From NCBI GenBank assembly GCA_004557735.1, contig SFFV01000039.1:1-8447 (forward strand): a stretch of DNA of 8,447 bases, written 5' to 3'. Below the pieces are notes generated by a model. That model searched no databases, was not told where the DNA came from, and saw only the letters and a list, made by a program, of their open reading frames with translations. The DNA comes from Clostridiales bacterium. Its GTDB lineage: Bacteria > Bacillota > Clostridia > Oscillospirales > Oscillospiraceae. The number at the start of each line of letters is the position of its first letter. The stretch's first letter is position 1. This document shows positions 1 through 6,415 of the stretch, piece after piece. Made by a program: the position numbers and the translations under genes.

Positions 1-407
1 TCGAGCGCCGGCTGCACGGCATAGAAGAGATTCACGGTGTCCTCGTCGAGCGCCATGATCTCCGGCGTTTCAAACGCGCTCGCCGCGTCGATGGCGACGA
101 GCGTTGCGAGTGCCTTGGCGCGCATACCCTGATACACGCTGTTGCCGGTGTCCTCGTCGCCCTTGCAGCTCGCGTAGCCGTAGAGCTTTTCCAGCCGCAC
201 GGAGAGCGCGTCGTTCAGGCGAAACCACGCGAGCAGCGTTTCCGCGCTCTCGCCGAGCCTGCCGCGGAACGCTTCGAGCTGCTCCGGCACGGCCTTGAGC
301 GCTTCATACTCCGCCTGCCATGCCTCGTCGCTTTCAAACACATCCCTGAGATTCCAGGTCGATTCCTCCGGCACTTCGCTGCGCGCCGGGATGGGTCTGT
401 CCGCCAT
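1..407 (-). CDS. pepF: Oligoendopeptidase F, N-terminal part (M3 family; cut by window edge)
   Basis: This is the first 135 residues of a gene whose 3' end lies beyond position 1. I translated it by hand from ATG at 407. PepF enzymes are cytoplasmic zinc metallopeptidases of family M3 that cleave short peptides. The visible part matches the PepF N-terminal helical region: it opens MADRPIPARSEVPEES, continues with the typical 'TWNLRDVFESDEAWQAEYEA' segment (about residues 17-36), and has a YGYASCKGDEDTGNS stretch (about 77-91), where family members carry a similar YA..K.DEDT.N motif. The catalytic HExxH motif is near the C-terminus in this family (about 600 residues) and is outside the window, so activity cannot be judged. 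An excellent AGGAGG lies 9 nt before the ATG. It is the last visible gene of the minus-strand cluster, 21 bp after the UPF0291 gene. Family call is confident; exact substrate is unknown. Confidence 0.88.
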   Translation of the reverse strand, partial: MADRPIPARSEVPEESTWNLRDVFESDEAWQAEYEALKAVPEQLEAFRGRLGESAETLLAWFRLNDALSVRLEKLYGYASCKGDEDTGNSVYQGMRAKALATLVAIDAASAFETPEIMALDEDTVNLFYAVQPAL

Positions 408-416
408 TCGGTATAT

Positions 417-422
417 CCTCCT
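417..422 (-). promoter_or_regulatory. Ribosome-binding site of pepF
   Basis: The minus strand reads AGGAGG here, a perfect Shine-Dalgarno core, with 9 nt between it and the ATG at 407. It fixes the pepF start and sits in the only gap (21 bp) between pepF and the gene before it. Confidence 0.85.
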
Positions 423-428
423 GTGATG

Positions 429-635
429 TTAAAATTTCTTTTTCGGGAGCTTATGCTCTTTGCCGTCCGCGCCGATGATATAGACGTTTTCGAGCGTTTC
501 CAGCGTGCCGCGCCGCCAGTCGGCCAGATATTCCTCGCGCAGGGCGAGGCGCTCCGCCGTTTCCTCGGGCGTGAGCGCGCGCTCGCGCGAAATGCGCGTC
601 AGCTCGCTGATGCGGTTTTTCTTTTCTTCGGTCAT
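429..635 (-). CDS. UPF0291/DUF896 family small protein (YnzC-like)
   Basis: A complete 68-residue cytoplasmic protein. It has the layout of the DUF896 (UPF0291) family, which includes B. subtilis YnzC: an N-terminal 'KNRISELTRISRERALTPEE' helix, a turn, a second helix with the family hallmark LREEYLADWRRG (about residues 32-43), and a basic C-terminal tail with GADGKEHKLPKKKF. In the solved family member the two helices form a hairpin. No enzymatic residues are visible and the biochemical role of the family is not established. The ATG at 635 follows the TAA of the deoxynucleotidase gene after only 2 bp. The ribosome-binding site is modest (GGGGA, 10 nt upstream) and lies inside the end of the preceding gene, so translation is probably coupled. 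Family assignment is firm despite the small size; function is not. Confidence 0.87.
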   Translation of the reverse strand: MTEEKKNRISELTRISRERALTPEETAERLALREEYLADWRRGTLETLENVYIIGADGKEHKLPKKKF

Positions 636-637
636 CG

Positions 638-1222
638 TTACATTGTCCCCAATTCGTCCAGGTTCTTCTCAAACGCGCCGAGGCAGTGCTCCATGAACCA
701 GTCCGCCTCCGGGAGATGCATCTCCTCGATCAAGCGGCGCGTCTGCTCCTCGGCGGAGAGAAATTCGCGGTTGCCCGCCTTGCGTTCCTCGATGCATTGG
801 CGCAACGCCGAGAGTTTGTCGGCGGCCTTAACGAGCTTTTCCTCGTCCGGCGTCGCCGTGAACGCGCCCTCATACGCCGCGCGCAGCTCCTCCGGCAGCA
901 TGGCAAGGAGCCTCTCGTCCGCCGCGCGCTCGACCTTTTTATAGGCGTCGCGGATCGTGCGGTCGTGGTACTTGATCGGCGTCGGCAGATCGCCGGTCAA
1001 TATCTCGCTCGCGTCGTGGTAGATCGCAAGCACCGCCAGACGCTCCGCGTCGCATTCCTTCCCGAAAATTTCGCGCCGGATGAGACCGAGCGCGTGCGCG
1101 TAGACCGCCGTTTCGTGGCTGTGCTCCTGCACGTTTTCCGGAATGCCGCTGCGCATGAGCCCCCAGCGGGAGATGTACCGCATACGCGCCAAAAGGGCAT
1201 AAAATCCCGTTTCCTTCACCAT
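638..1222 (-). CDS. yfbR: HD-domain 5'-deoxynucleotidase, YfbR type
   Basis: The 194-residue product aligns over its length with E. coli YfbR (199 residues), a cobalt/manganese-dependent phosphohydrolase that removes phosphate from deoxyribonucleoside 5'-monophosphates and so limits dNMP pools. Visible signatures are the R19-W20 pair before the first helix, ENVQEHS with the metal ligand H34, the HD dyad H69-D70 in IYHDASEILTGDLPTPIK with E73 and the TGDLPTP loop at about 76-82, and the second metal aspartate D135 in KAADKLSA. All expected HD ligands are present, so the enzyme should be active. Start ATG 1222 has GGAGAAGGTG 8 nt upstream, and it overlaps the end of the DUF2804 gene by 7 bp; the UPF0291 gene follows after 2 bp. 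The context behind helicase-loader genes suggests a link of dNMP turnover with replication, but that link is inference. Confidence 0.93.
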   Translation of the reverse strand: MVKETGFYALLARMRYISRWGLMRSGIPENVQEHSHETAVYAHALGLIRREIFGKECDAERLAVLAIYHDASEILTGDLPTPIKYHDRTIRDAYKKVERAADERLLAMLPEELRAAYEGAFTATPDEEKLVKAADKLSALRQCIEERKAGNREFLSAEEQTRRLIEEMHLPEADWFMEHCLGAFEKNLDELGTM

Positions 1223-2253
1223 TTGTTGCTCACCTTCTCCGCAAAGCCCGGGAAGTCCGAAAACTCCACGATCGTACCGTTATCGAGAACGGCCTTGCCG
1301 GTAAACTTTCCGAACACCTGATGCTGGTCGGACTTGATGAGCTTCACATCCGTACAGCTCGCGCGGTCGAGCACCGGCACGAAATCCGCCTCGAAGCGAC
1401 CGTCGTCGGACGTGAACTTCCATGGCTCGGTAAAACGCTCCCTGCCCTCGGCTTCGCCGGGAATTTCAAATTTGATCCCGCCGAGCTTGTGCGCGGTGCC
1501 GGCGTGGAAGAGCATGTTTTCGCTCGCCGCGCTCGTATCGCCGAAGCCGTAGCCGAGATTCCAGCCGAACGGCGTGCCGCTCGGGAGAACGTAGGCCGCG
1601 CTGCTCCAGTACCATGTATTCTCATACGTCCATACGCCCCGGCCCCAGTCGAGCACGGCGAAGCTGTCGCTCGGCTCAAAGGTATACGTTTTGCCGTTAT
1701 AATTTACATACCCGCCCGCACGGAAGCCGACGATCTTCTGGTTGTAGTAGAAATGGCCGGGCTTATCGAAGGGCGTGGCGATGACGAGCGAGTCCTCCGG
1801 GCATTCGGTCAGCTCGACGCGTGCGGAGAGCGCGCTTTCGCCGAATTTGTCCATATACGCAATGAGGACGCGCTTCTCCCCCTCGTGGATGAAGTGGAGA
1901 CCGTAGCCGCGCGCGGCGGAGTGTACGTCGCCGGTCACGCTCGTCTCCGGCAGATGCTTTTTCCCGAGCGGCAGAAACGACATCGGGCTTTTCGTGATCT
2001 CCCAGCCCTCCTCGAAATCGAGAAGGCTCACGGAGTCAAGCCCCATGTAGCCGTTGTCCGCCACGGTGAGCGCCAGAGCGAAGCGGCCGTTGTTAATGAG
2101 ATAGTAGTCCCATTCCTTGATGCGCAGCGGCGACACCTTCACGTCCGCGCGGCGGTAGTCCTGCACCAGAGAACGGGAAAAGCCGGGCCGTGCCAGATTG
2201 CCCTTGGCATCGAGAAGCGCGCCGGGGGTGGAAATTTCTGTCTGCGGATTCAT
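1216..2253 (-). CDS. DUF2804 family protein, function unknown
   Basis: A complete 345-residue protein that I recognise as DUF2804. Family features seen are an N-terminal segment ending in a GNLARPGFSRSLVQDY stretch (about residues 18-33), the 'IKEWDYYLI' motif (about 45-53), and many beta-strand-like aromatic/glycine-rich stretches, including GHFYYNQKIVGFRAGGYV, VLDWGRGVWTYENTWYWSSA and a FGWNLGYGFGD segment in the second half. The C-terminal third ends in a strand pair around GKFTGKAVLDNGTIVEF. The composition suggests a large all-beta, barrel-like intracellular protein; there is no signal peptide and no membrane segment. No catalytic motif is evident and I assign no reaction. Its ATG directly abuts the TGA of the helicase-loader gene (TGAATG) and is preceded by AAGGAGGG, so it is strongly and probably coupled translated. 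It overlaps the yfbR-like gene by 7 bp. Confidence 0.82.
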   Translation of the reverse strand: MNPQTEISTPGALLDAKGNLARPGFSRSLVQDYRRADVKVSPLRIKEWDYYLINNGRFALALTVADNGYMGLDSVSLLDFEEGWEITKSPMSFLPLGKKHLPETSVTGDVHSAARGYGLHFIHEGEKRVLIAYMDKFGESALSARVELTECPEDSLVIATPFDKPGHFYYNQKIVGFRAGGYVNYNGKTYTFEPSDSFAVLDWGRGVWTYENTWYWSSAAYVLPSGTPFGWNLGYGFGDTSAASENMLFHAGTAHKLGGIKFEIPGEAEGRERFTEPWKFTSDDGRFEADFVPVLDRASCTDVKLIKSDQHQVFGKFTGKAVLDNGTIVEFSDFPGFAEKVSNKW

Positions 2254-3237
2254 TCAGAAGCCCTCCTTACGCTGGGCGCGGATGTCCCGGCCCAGAAATT
2301 CCAGCCACTCGTATTCCCCGGCAAGCCGTGAGGCGAGCGCCGCGCCGTAGCGCGTTTCGATGCCGGAGCGGTCAAGGTTCGTGGATATGATCGTCTTTTT
2401 CCCGGCGCGCAGGCGGCCGTCAAGCAGGGCGTAGAGCGCGCTCTGCGTGAACGCCGTCGGCATTTCGGTACCGAGATCGTCGAGAATGAGAAGATCGCAG
2501 CGCATAAGCTGGCGCACGCGCGAAGCGGCGTCCGAAGACTCGTCCGTATCGCGGGAAAACTTCTCGCGCTCAAAAGCGGCAAGCAGCCCGCTCACGGTAT
2601 CGTACGCCACGCCGCAGCCCTTTGATGCCACGACGCGCGCAATGGCGGCGGAGAGGAACGTTTTCCCCAGCCCCGGCTCGCCGGTGAACAGGAGATTCGG
2701 CGACTGCGCGCCGAAGCTCTCGGCGTAGGTGCGGCAGGTGCGCAGCACGCGCTCCATCTGCGCGCGGGGCGATACGCCCGACGCGGGGGCGACGGGGCTG
2801 TAATACTCCAGCCGGAAGTTTTCAAACGTCTCGTTCCCCTGCTGCAAAAGAGGCGCGAGCTCCGCGGTCTGCTCGGCGCGGTAAAGCTTTTGCAGACAGT
2901 CGCAGATCTTCCCGTCCGCCCAGCCGGTGTCGCGGCAGCGTTCGCAGGAGCAGATGGGATCGAGATAGTTTCGCGGATAGCCGCCGCGGACGAGGAGCGC
3001 CGCGCGCTTTTCCTGCAAAGCCAGGCTTTCTTTCTCCAGCTCTTCGGCGCTGCGCGCACTCTGACGCATGGCGGCGCGGACCATCTCGGCGAGTATGGCG
3101 CGCAGCGAGGCGTTGATGCTTCCGATCTCCGGGATCTTTTCACTCACCTCGCGGCGGCGGCGATCCTCCTCTGCACGGTGAGCGGTGCGCAGCGCCTCCT
3201 GTTGGGCGCGCGCCCGTGCCAGAAGCCGTCCTTCCAT
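2254..3237 (-). CDS. DnaI/DnaC-type replicative helicase loader (AAA+ ATPase)
   Basis: The 327-residue protein has the two-part layout of Firmicute helicase loaders. The N-terminal region (1-90) is highly charged and helical, rich in Arg/Glu, and would contact the replicative helicase. A zinc-ribbon-like cysteine cluster follows: C96, C98, C101, then DTGWADGKIC with C112 and C114. The AAA+ domain carries Walker A GEPGLGKT (186-193), Walker B LLILDDLG (249-256), a sensor-1 STNLD with N287, and the RYGAALASRL motif with the probable arginine finger near R304. It would load the DnaB-type helicase onto DNA at origins or restarting forks. The ATG at 3237 has GGAGG at 3247-3251, inside the end of the dnaD-like gene, leaving a 6-bp gap. 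IstB-type transposon ATPases share the core, but the cysteine cluster and the DnaD neighbour favour a chromosomal loader. Confidence 0.9.
   Translation of the reverse strand: MEGRLLARARAQQEALRTAHRAEEDRRRREVSEKIPEIGSINASLRAILAEMVRAAMRQSARSAEELEKESLALQEKRAALLVRGGYPRNYLDPICSCERCRDTGWADGKICDCLQKLYRAEQTAELAPLLQQGNETFENFRLEYYSPVAPASGVSPRAQMERVLRTCRTYAESFGAQSPNLLFTGEPGLGKTFLSAAIARVVASKGCGVAYDTVSGLLAAFEREKFSRDTDESSDAASRVRQLMRCDLLILDDLGTEMPTAFTQSALYALLDGRLRAGKKTIISTNLDRSGIETRYGAALASRLAGEYEWLEFLGRDIRAQRKEGF
2261..2268 (-). promoter_or_regulatory. Ribosome-binding site of the DUF2804 gene
   Basis: Minus-strand AAGGAGGG, an almost ideal Shine-Dalgarno sequence, ends 7 nt before the DUF2804 ATG. It lies inside the last codons of the helicase-loader gene, whose TGA touches that ATG. 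This fixes the start and indicates efficient translation of DUF2804. Confidence 0.8.
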
Positions 3238-3243
3238 GGCGAT

Positions 3244-4182
3244 TTATCCTCCGATGTTTTTCAGTATTTTTTCCAGCCGGTCGAGATCGTCGCCGCCGGT
3301 GCGCCGCGGCGCGCTTTCCGCAGCGGGCTTGGCGCGCGACGATGTGCGGCTGTCGCCCTTCTCGATCTGCTCGGCGGTGAAGAGCTTTTTCTCGTACCAG
3401 CTCTTCACGATCTTGTCCATGTACGCCCAGGCGAGCTTCCCCGTGCCGACGACGGTGCGGTCGTAGGCAATGGCGAGCGCCTCCGCGCCGTAGCCCATCG
3501 AAAGCCAGCTTTCGATGTATTTGCGCTCCGTGGGCGTCAGCTCGCGCCCCGTGAGCGAGAGCGCGTGGCGGACCTTTTCCGTCTCCTCGTCGCGCCGGGC
3601 GAGCGCGGCGAGATATTCCTCCGCCTGCGGCGCGGTGAGGATCTCGCGGTTGGCCCAGTAGAACGCTTCCTTCTCGATGGCGCGCATCGTCGGGAGCCGG
3701 CCTTCGCCGTAGCGGCGGCGGAGCTTGTCCGCGCAGTGGTGGATGAGCAGCAGTATTGTCTCCGCCGTCATGCCGAGACGGTCGTATATGCCGAAAAGCG
3801 TGTTGAGATCGGCGCTCGAGAGCGTGTGGCCGAGCACGCGCTGGCACTCTCCGAGCAGCGCGCGGAACGCTCCGTCGTCGGCGCTGCGGCGCAGAATGTC
3901 CTCCGTGCGGTAGACCGGCAGCTCGTCCGGCCCCGGCAGAGGCGCGTCCCCGGCGGTGAGAAGGCCCGCCCCGGAGAGCCGCCGCGCCGCCGCGCCGATC
4001 TGCTCCGCGGTGCGGGAGAGGGCGCGCGCTGCCGCCGCGGCATCGAGCACGCCGCCGGAGCGCAGAATATAAAGATACAGCAGCGCGCACTCCCCGTCGC
4101 CGAGCGCGAGGAGCTTTTCGGCGTCCTCCGCCGGAAAAGAGAGCATATTCGCGCCCTGAATGCGATAGCGTTTTCCGTCCAT
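3244..4182 (-). CDS. DnaD domain protein (primosome component)
   Basis: The 312-residue protein begins with a winged-helix-like region (about 15-80; helices around GECALLYLYILRSGG and LDAAAAARALSRTAEQIGAA), followed by two DnaD/DnaB_2-type helical modules. The first spans about 91-183 and ends in a degenerate AIEKEAFYW motif. The second spans about 203-266 and ends with a clear YxxxIxxxW motif (Y254, I258, W262 in YMDKIVKSWYEKK), which is the DNA-binding signature of the family. A polar tail (about 275-312) ends in a short LDRLEKILKNIGG helix. DnaD-family proteins remodel DNA and help bring the helicase loader to origins or stalled forks, matching the helicase-loader gene 6 bp downstream. The ATG at 4182 has AAGAGGA 5 nt upstream. 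It is the first gene after the minus-strand promoter and heads the operon. Whether it equals B. subtilis DnaD or DnaB cannot be decided here, so no symbol is given. Confidence 0.9.
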   Translation of the reverse strand: MDGKRYRIQGANMLSFPAEDAEKLLALGDGECALLYLYILRSGGVLDAAAAARALSRTAEQIGAAARRLSGAGLLTAGDAPLPGPDELPVYRTEDILRRSADDGAFRALLGECQRVLGHTLSSADLNTLFGIYDRLGMTAETILLLIHHCADKLRRRYGEGRLPTMRAIEKEAFYWANREILTAPQAEEYLAALARRDEETEKVRHALSLTGRELTPTERKYIESWLSMGYGAEALAIAYDRTVVGTGKLAWAYMDKIVKSWYEKKLFTAEQIEKGDSRTSSRAKPAAESAPRRTGGDDLDRLEKILKNIGG

Positions 4183-4194
4183 GTTCGTCCTCTT

Positions 4195-4208
4195 GGGGTA
4201 TACTCCCC
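4195..4208 (-). promoter_or_regulatory. Small GC stem-loop next to the dnaD-like ribosome-binding site
   Basis: In the dnaD-like leader the mRNA would read GGGG AGUAUA CCCC, a 4-bp all-GC stem with a 6-nt loop. It abuts the AAGAGGA ribosome-binding site (4188-4194) directly. As DNA it is also a near-palindrome around GTATAC, so it might be an operator half-way between promoter and gene. The stem is short and may be fortuitous. Confidence 0.3.
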
Positions 4209-4229
4209 CATAATCTATGTGTATCGGAT

Positions 4230-4259
4230 ATTATATCATAATGTTTCTACTTGAAGCAA
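4230..4259 (-). promoter_or_regulatory. Sigma-A-type promoter of the dnaD operon
   Basis: On the minus strand, -35 TTGCTT (4254-4259) is followed after 18 bp by a perfect -10 TATAAT (4230-4235), preceded by TGA, giving a full extended -10 TGATATAAT. The predicted start of transcription is near 4223, giving a leader of roughly 40 nt before the dnaD-like ATG. The local sequence is strikingly AT-rich against the GC-rich genes on both sides. Confidence 0.78.
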
Positions 4260-4280
4260 GGGTATTCGTTGTGTTATAAT
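4251..4280 (+). promoter_or_regulatory. Sigma-A-type promoter of the U32-maf-mreCD operon
   Basis: On the plus strand, -35 TTGAAG (4251-4256) and a perfect -10 TATAAT (4275-4280) are separated by 18 bp, with TGT directly before the -10 (extended -10 TGTTATAAT). Transcription should begin near 4287, about 45 nt before the U32 ATG. The -35 overlaps the -35 of the divergent promoter by three bases. Confidence 0.78.
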
Positions 4281-4294
4281 CTTAATTTGAAGAA

Positions 4295-4312
4295 GTACCG
4301 TTTCCCCGGTAC
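4295..4312 (+). promoter_or_regulatory. Perfect 6-bp inverted repeat in the U32 leader
   Basis: GTACCG and CGGTAC flank a 6-nt TTTCCC loop and form a perfect 6-bp stem in the predicted 5' leader, ending about 10 nt before the GAGGAAG ribosome-binding site. It could be an RNA hairpin affecting translation or mRNA stability, or a DNA operator just downstream of the transcription start. No U-tract follows, so it is not an intrinsic terminator. Confidence 0.35.
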
Positions 4313-4333
4313 CGTGTTTACGAGGAAGAAATT

Positions 4334-6415
4334 ATGGTCGAACTGCTCGCTCCCGCCGGATCGCCGGAGGCCGTTACCGCCGCCGTGCAAAGCGGCGCGG
4401 ACGCCGTATATCTGAGCTTTGAGGATTTGACCGGCTGCCGCCGGACGGAGAACATTCCGAACAGTGAATTTGAATCGGTTATCCGCTACTGCCGCATCCG
4501 CGGCTGCCGCGCGTATCTCGCGCTCAACATCCCCGTCCGCGAGGACGAGCTGAACAAGGCCGCGGGACTTGCCCTGCGCGCGCAGCGCTGCGGCGTGGAC
4601 GCGATCATCGTCCGCGATCTCGGCCTGTTCCGCATTCTCCGCTCGCTTCTGCCGGAGATGCCGCTTTTTGCCGACGCGCATCTCGGCTTCTATACGCCGG
4701 AGAGCGCGGCCATCGCGCAGCGGCTCGGCTTCCGGCGCATTTTCCTGCCGCCCGATCTCCCGCTCGAGGACATCCGCCGTATGGCGCGCTGCCCGATCGA
4801 GACCGCCGTGTGGGTGCAGACGCCGCTTTGCGCCGCCGCTTGCGGCACTTGCCGCATGAGCGCCTTTGCTGGGCGCGAGAGCGCCGAGCGCGGCCTTTGC
4901 AGCGAGCTTTGCCGCGAGCGCTATACGCTCGGCGGCCGCTGGGACACAACGCCTCTGAGCTGGAAGGATCGCTGCATGCTCCCCGAATGCCGGGAGCTGA
5001 TCAACGCGGGCGTAACGTGCCTTGCCATCGGCAGCCGGGAGCGCCGGAGCGAGTATGTCTCGGCATTCACGGACGTGTGGGCGACCGCCATCCGCGAAAG
5101 CCAGCTGCCCGCCGAACCGGAGCTTTCCCGTCTTGAGCGTGTCTTTCTCCCGTGGGGCGCGGCAAAGAAGGGTCTTTACGAAACCGCCGAAGCGCCGGAG
5201 AAGATCCCCGGCGAGACCGAGGCTGTCTGCGCGGAGCAGCGCCGACGCTATACGTCCGGCGAGGCGCGCCGCATCGGCGTGAGCTTTGCCGTCGCAGCGA
5301 AGGACGCGGACTCGAACATCGTTCTCGGCGCGCAGGACGTGGATAAAAAGATCGCCGCAATCGAAGGCCCCGTTCCGAACGGCGCCGGGGATGTGGAGCT
5401 CACCGAGGAAGGCCTTCGGGAAGCGATGTACCGCACCGCCGGAACGCCGTTTCGCTGCACCGAGGTGCGCGTGCAGGCTCCGGCAGGAGAAAAACTCCGG
5501 GTATCCGGTATCGAACTGGACGAGGCCCGCCGCCGTCTTTTGTATAAGCTGTCCGAGGAGCGCGCCAAGCTCCCGGACCGCAGGGAAGGCGACTTCCCCG
5601 AGCCGCCGCGCGTTGTCCCCGCGCCGCATCTGCCCGCGATCAACTTCTCGTTCCAGACCGCCGCGCAGATGACGCCGGAGCTTGCCGCGCTCTGTCCGGA
5701 ATGCGTATACGTCCCGCTCGAGCTGCTCGCGGAAAATCCCGGCGCCGCCGACGTATTCCGGGAGAACGGTGCGGAGATCGTCGCCGCGCTCCCCTCCGTC
5801 GCCTTCGGCGAAAAGGAAGAGAGCGAGCTGCGCGCGCTTCTGGCAAAGGTGCATGAGGGCGGCGTCACGCAGGCTCTCACCGGCAATCTCGGCCTTGCCA
5901 TGATGGCGGGACAGGAGGGCTTCCGTATCCGCGGCGATTTTGATCTCGCCGTGATGAACGGCTACACGCTCTCCGGCATGGCGTCGGCGGGCTTTCTCTC
6001 GGCGATGCTCTCGCCGGAGCTTACGTTTGCCGACATTCGTGCTCTTCCCAAGTGCATGGATACGGAGCTTGCCGTATACGGCCGTCTGCCCGTCATGGTG
6101 ACGCAGACGTGCCTTTTGAAAGCCAGCGCCGGACGGTGCACCTGCACCACGCCCGGCCAGATGGCCGACACGCACGGCGGCGTATGGCCGGTGACGAGGC
6201 ATTTCGGCTGCCGCAGCGCCGTTTGGGCGGCGCGCAAGCTCTGGCTCGGCGATGTGACGCAGGAATGGATCGATCTCGGTCTCTGGGCGGTGCGGCTGTG
6301 CTTCTCCACCGAGAGCGCCCGCGAATGCCTCGAAGTCGCCGAGAGCTATATTCAGGGCACGCGCTACAAGCCCAACGGGATAACGAGAGGACTGTATTAC
6401 CGTGGCGTACTGTAA
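4334..6415 (+). CDS. U32-family protein, long two-lobed form (RlhA/TrhP superfamily)
   Basis: The 693-residue protein opens with the U32 hallmark ELLAPAGSPEAVTAAVQSGADAVYLSFEDL (about residues 3-32, given here as its key strand-helix-strand). The first lobe contains the family iron-sulfur cysteine set C166, C173, C189 and C193 (spacing x6, x15, x3), seen as PLCAAACGTC and GLCSELCRERYTL, with C214 in the KDRC motif further on. A middle region (about 290-430) resembles the DUF3656-type insert of long U32 proteins. The C-terminal lobe has the AVYGRLPVMVTQTC motif and a second group C593, C602, C604 and C626. Although named peptidases, well-studied members (RlhA, TrhP) support prephenate-dependent hydroxylation of rRNA or tRNA bases, so an RNA-modification role is the better guess; the substrate is unknown. 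The usual HGxLC histidine is replaced by Q (VWVQTPLC). ATG 4334 has GAGGAAG at 4322-4328. First gene of the plus-strand operon. Confidence 0.9.
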   Translation: MVELLAPAGSPEAVTAAVQSGADAVYLSFEDLTGCRRTENIPNSEFESVIRYCRIRGCRAYLALNIPVREDELNKAAGLALRAQRCGVDAIIVRDLGLFRILRSLLPEMPLFADAHLGFYTPESAAIAQRLGFRRIFLPPDLPLEDIRRMARCPIETAVWVQTPLCAAACGTCRMSAFAGRESAERGLCSELCRERYTLGGRWDTTPLSWKDRCMLPECRELINAGVTCLAIGSRERRSEYVSAFTDVWATAIRESQLPAEPELSRLERVFLPWGAAKKGLYETAEAPEKIPGETEAVCAEQRRRYTSGEARRIGVSFAVAAKDADSNIVLGAQDVDKKIAAIEGPVPNGAGDVELTEEGLREAMYRTAGTPFRCTEVRVQAPAGEKLRVSGIELDEARRRLLYKLSEERAKLPDRREGDFPEPPRVVPAPHLPAINFSFQTAAQMTPELAALCPECVYVPLELLAENPGAADVFRENGAEIVAALPSVAFGEKEESELRALLAKVHEGGVTQALTGNLGLAMMAGQEGFRIRGDFDLAVMNGYTLSGMASAGFLSAMLSPELTFADIRALPKCMDTELAVYGRLPVMVTQTCLLKASAGRCTCTTPGQMADTHGGVWPVTRHFGCRSAVWAARKLWLGDVTQEWIDLGLWAVRLCFSTESARECLEVAESYIQGTRYKPNGITRGLYYRGVL

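Noticed and set aside
1321..2331. A 336-codon plus-strand open frame antisense to DUF2804
   Set aside because: The minus frame matches a protein family and has an ideal ribosome-binding site; the plus frame has neither and is a GC-bias shadow.
2254..3237. IstB-type transposition helper ATPase (insertion-sequence gene) as an alternative identity for the helicase loader
   Set aside because: No transposase, inverted repeats or target duplication are visible, the protein has the loader-type cysteine cluster, and a DnaD-domain gene is directly upstream in the same operon.
2890..4254. A 454-codon plus-strand open frame antisense to the helicase-loader and dnaD-like genes
   Set aside because: It spans two well-supported genes and their junction, has an Arg/Ala/Val-rich product with no family signature, and passes through the minus-strand promoter region.
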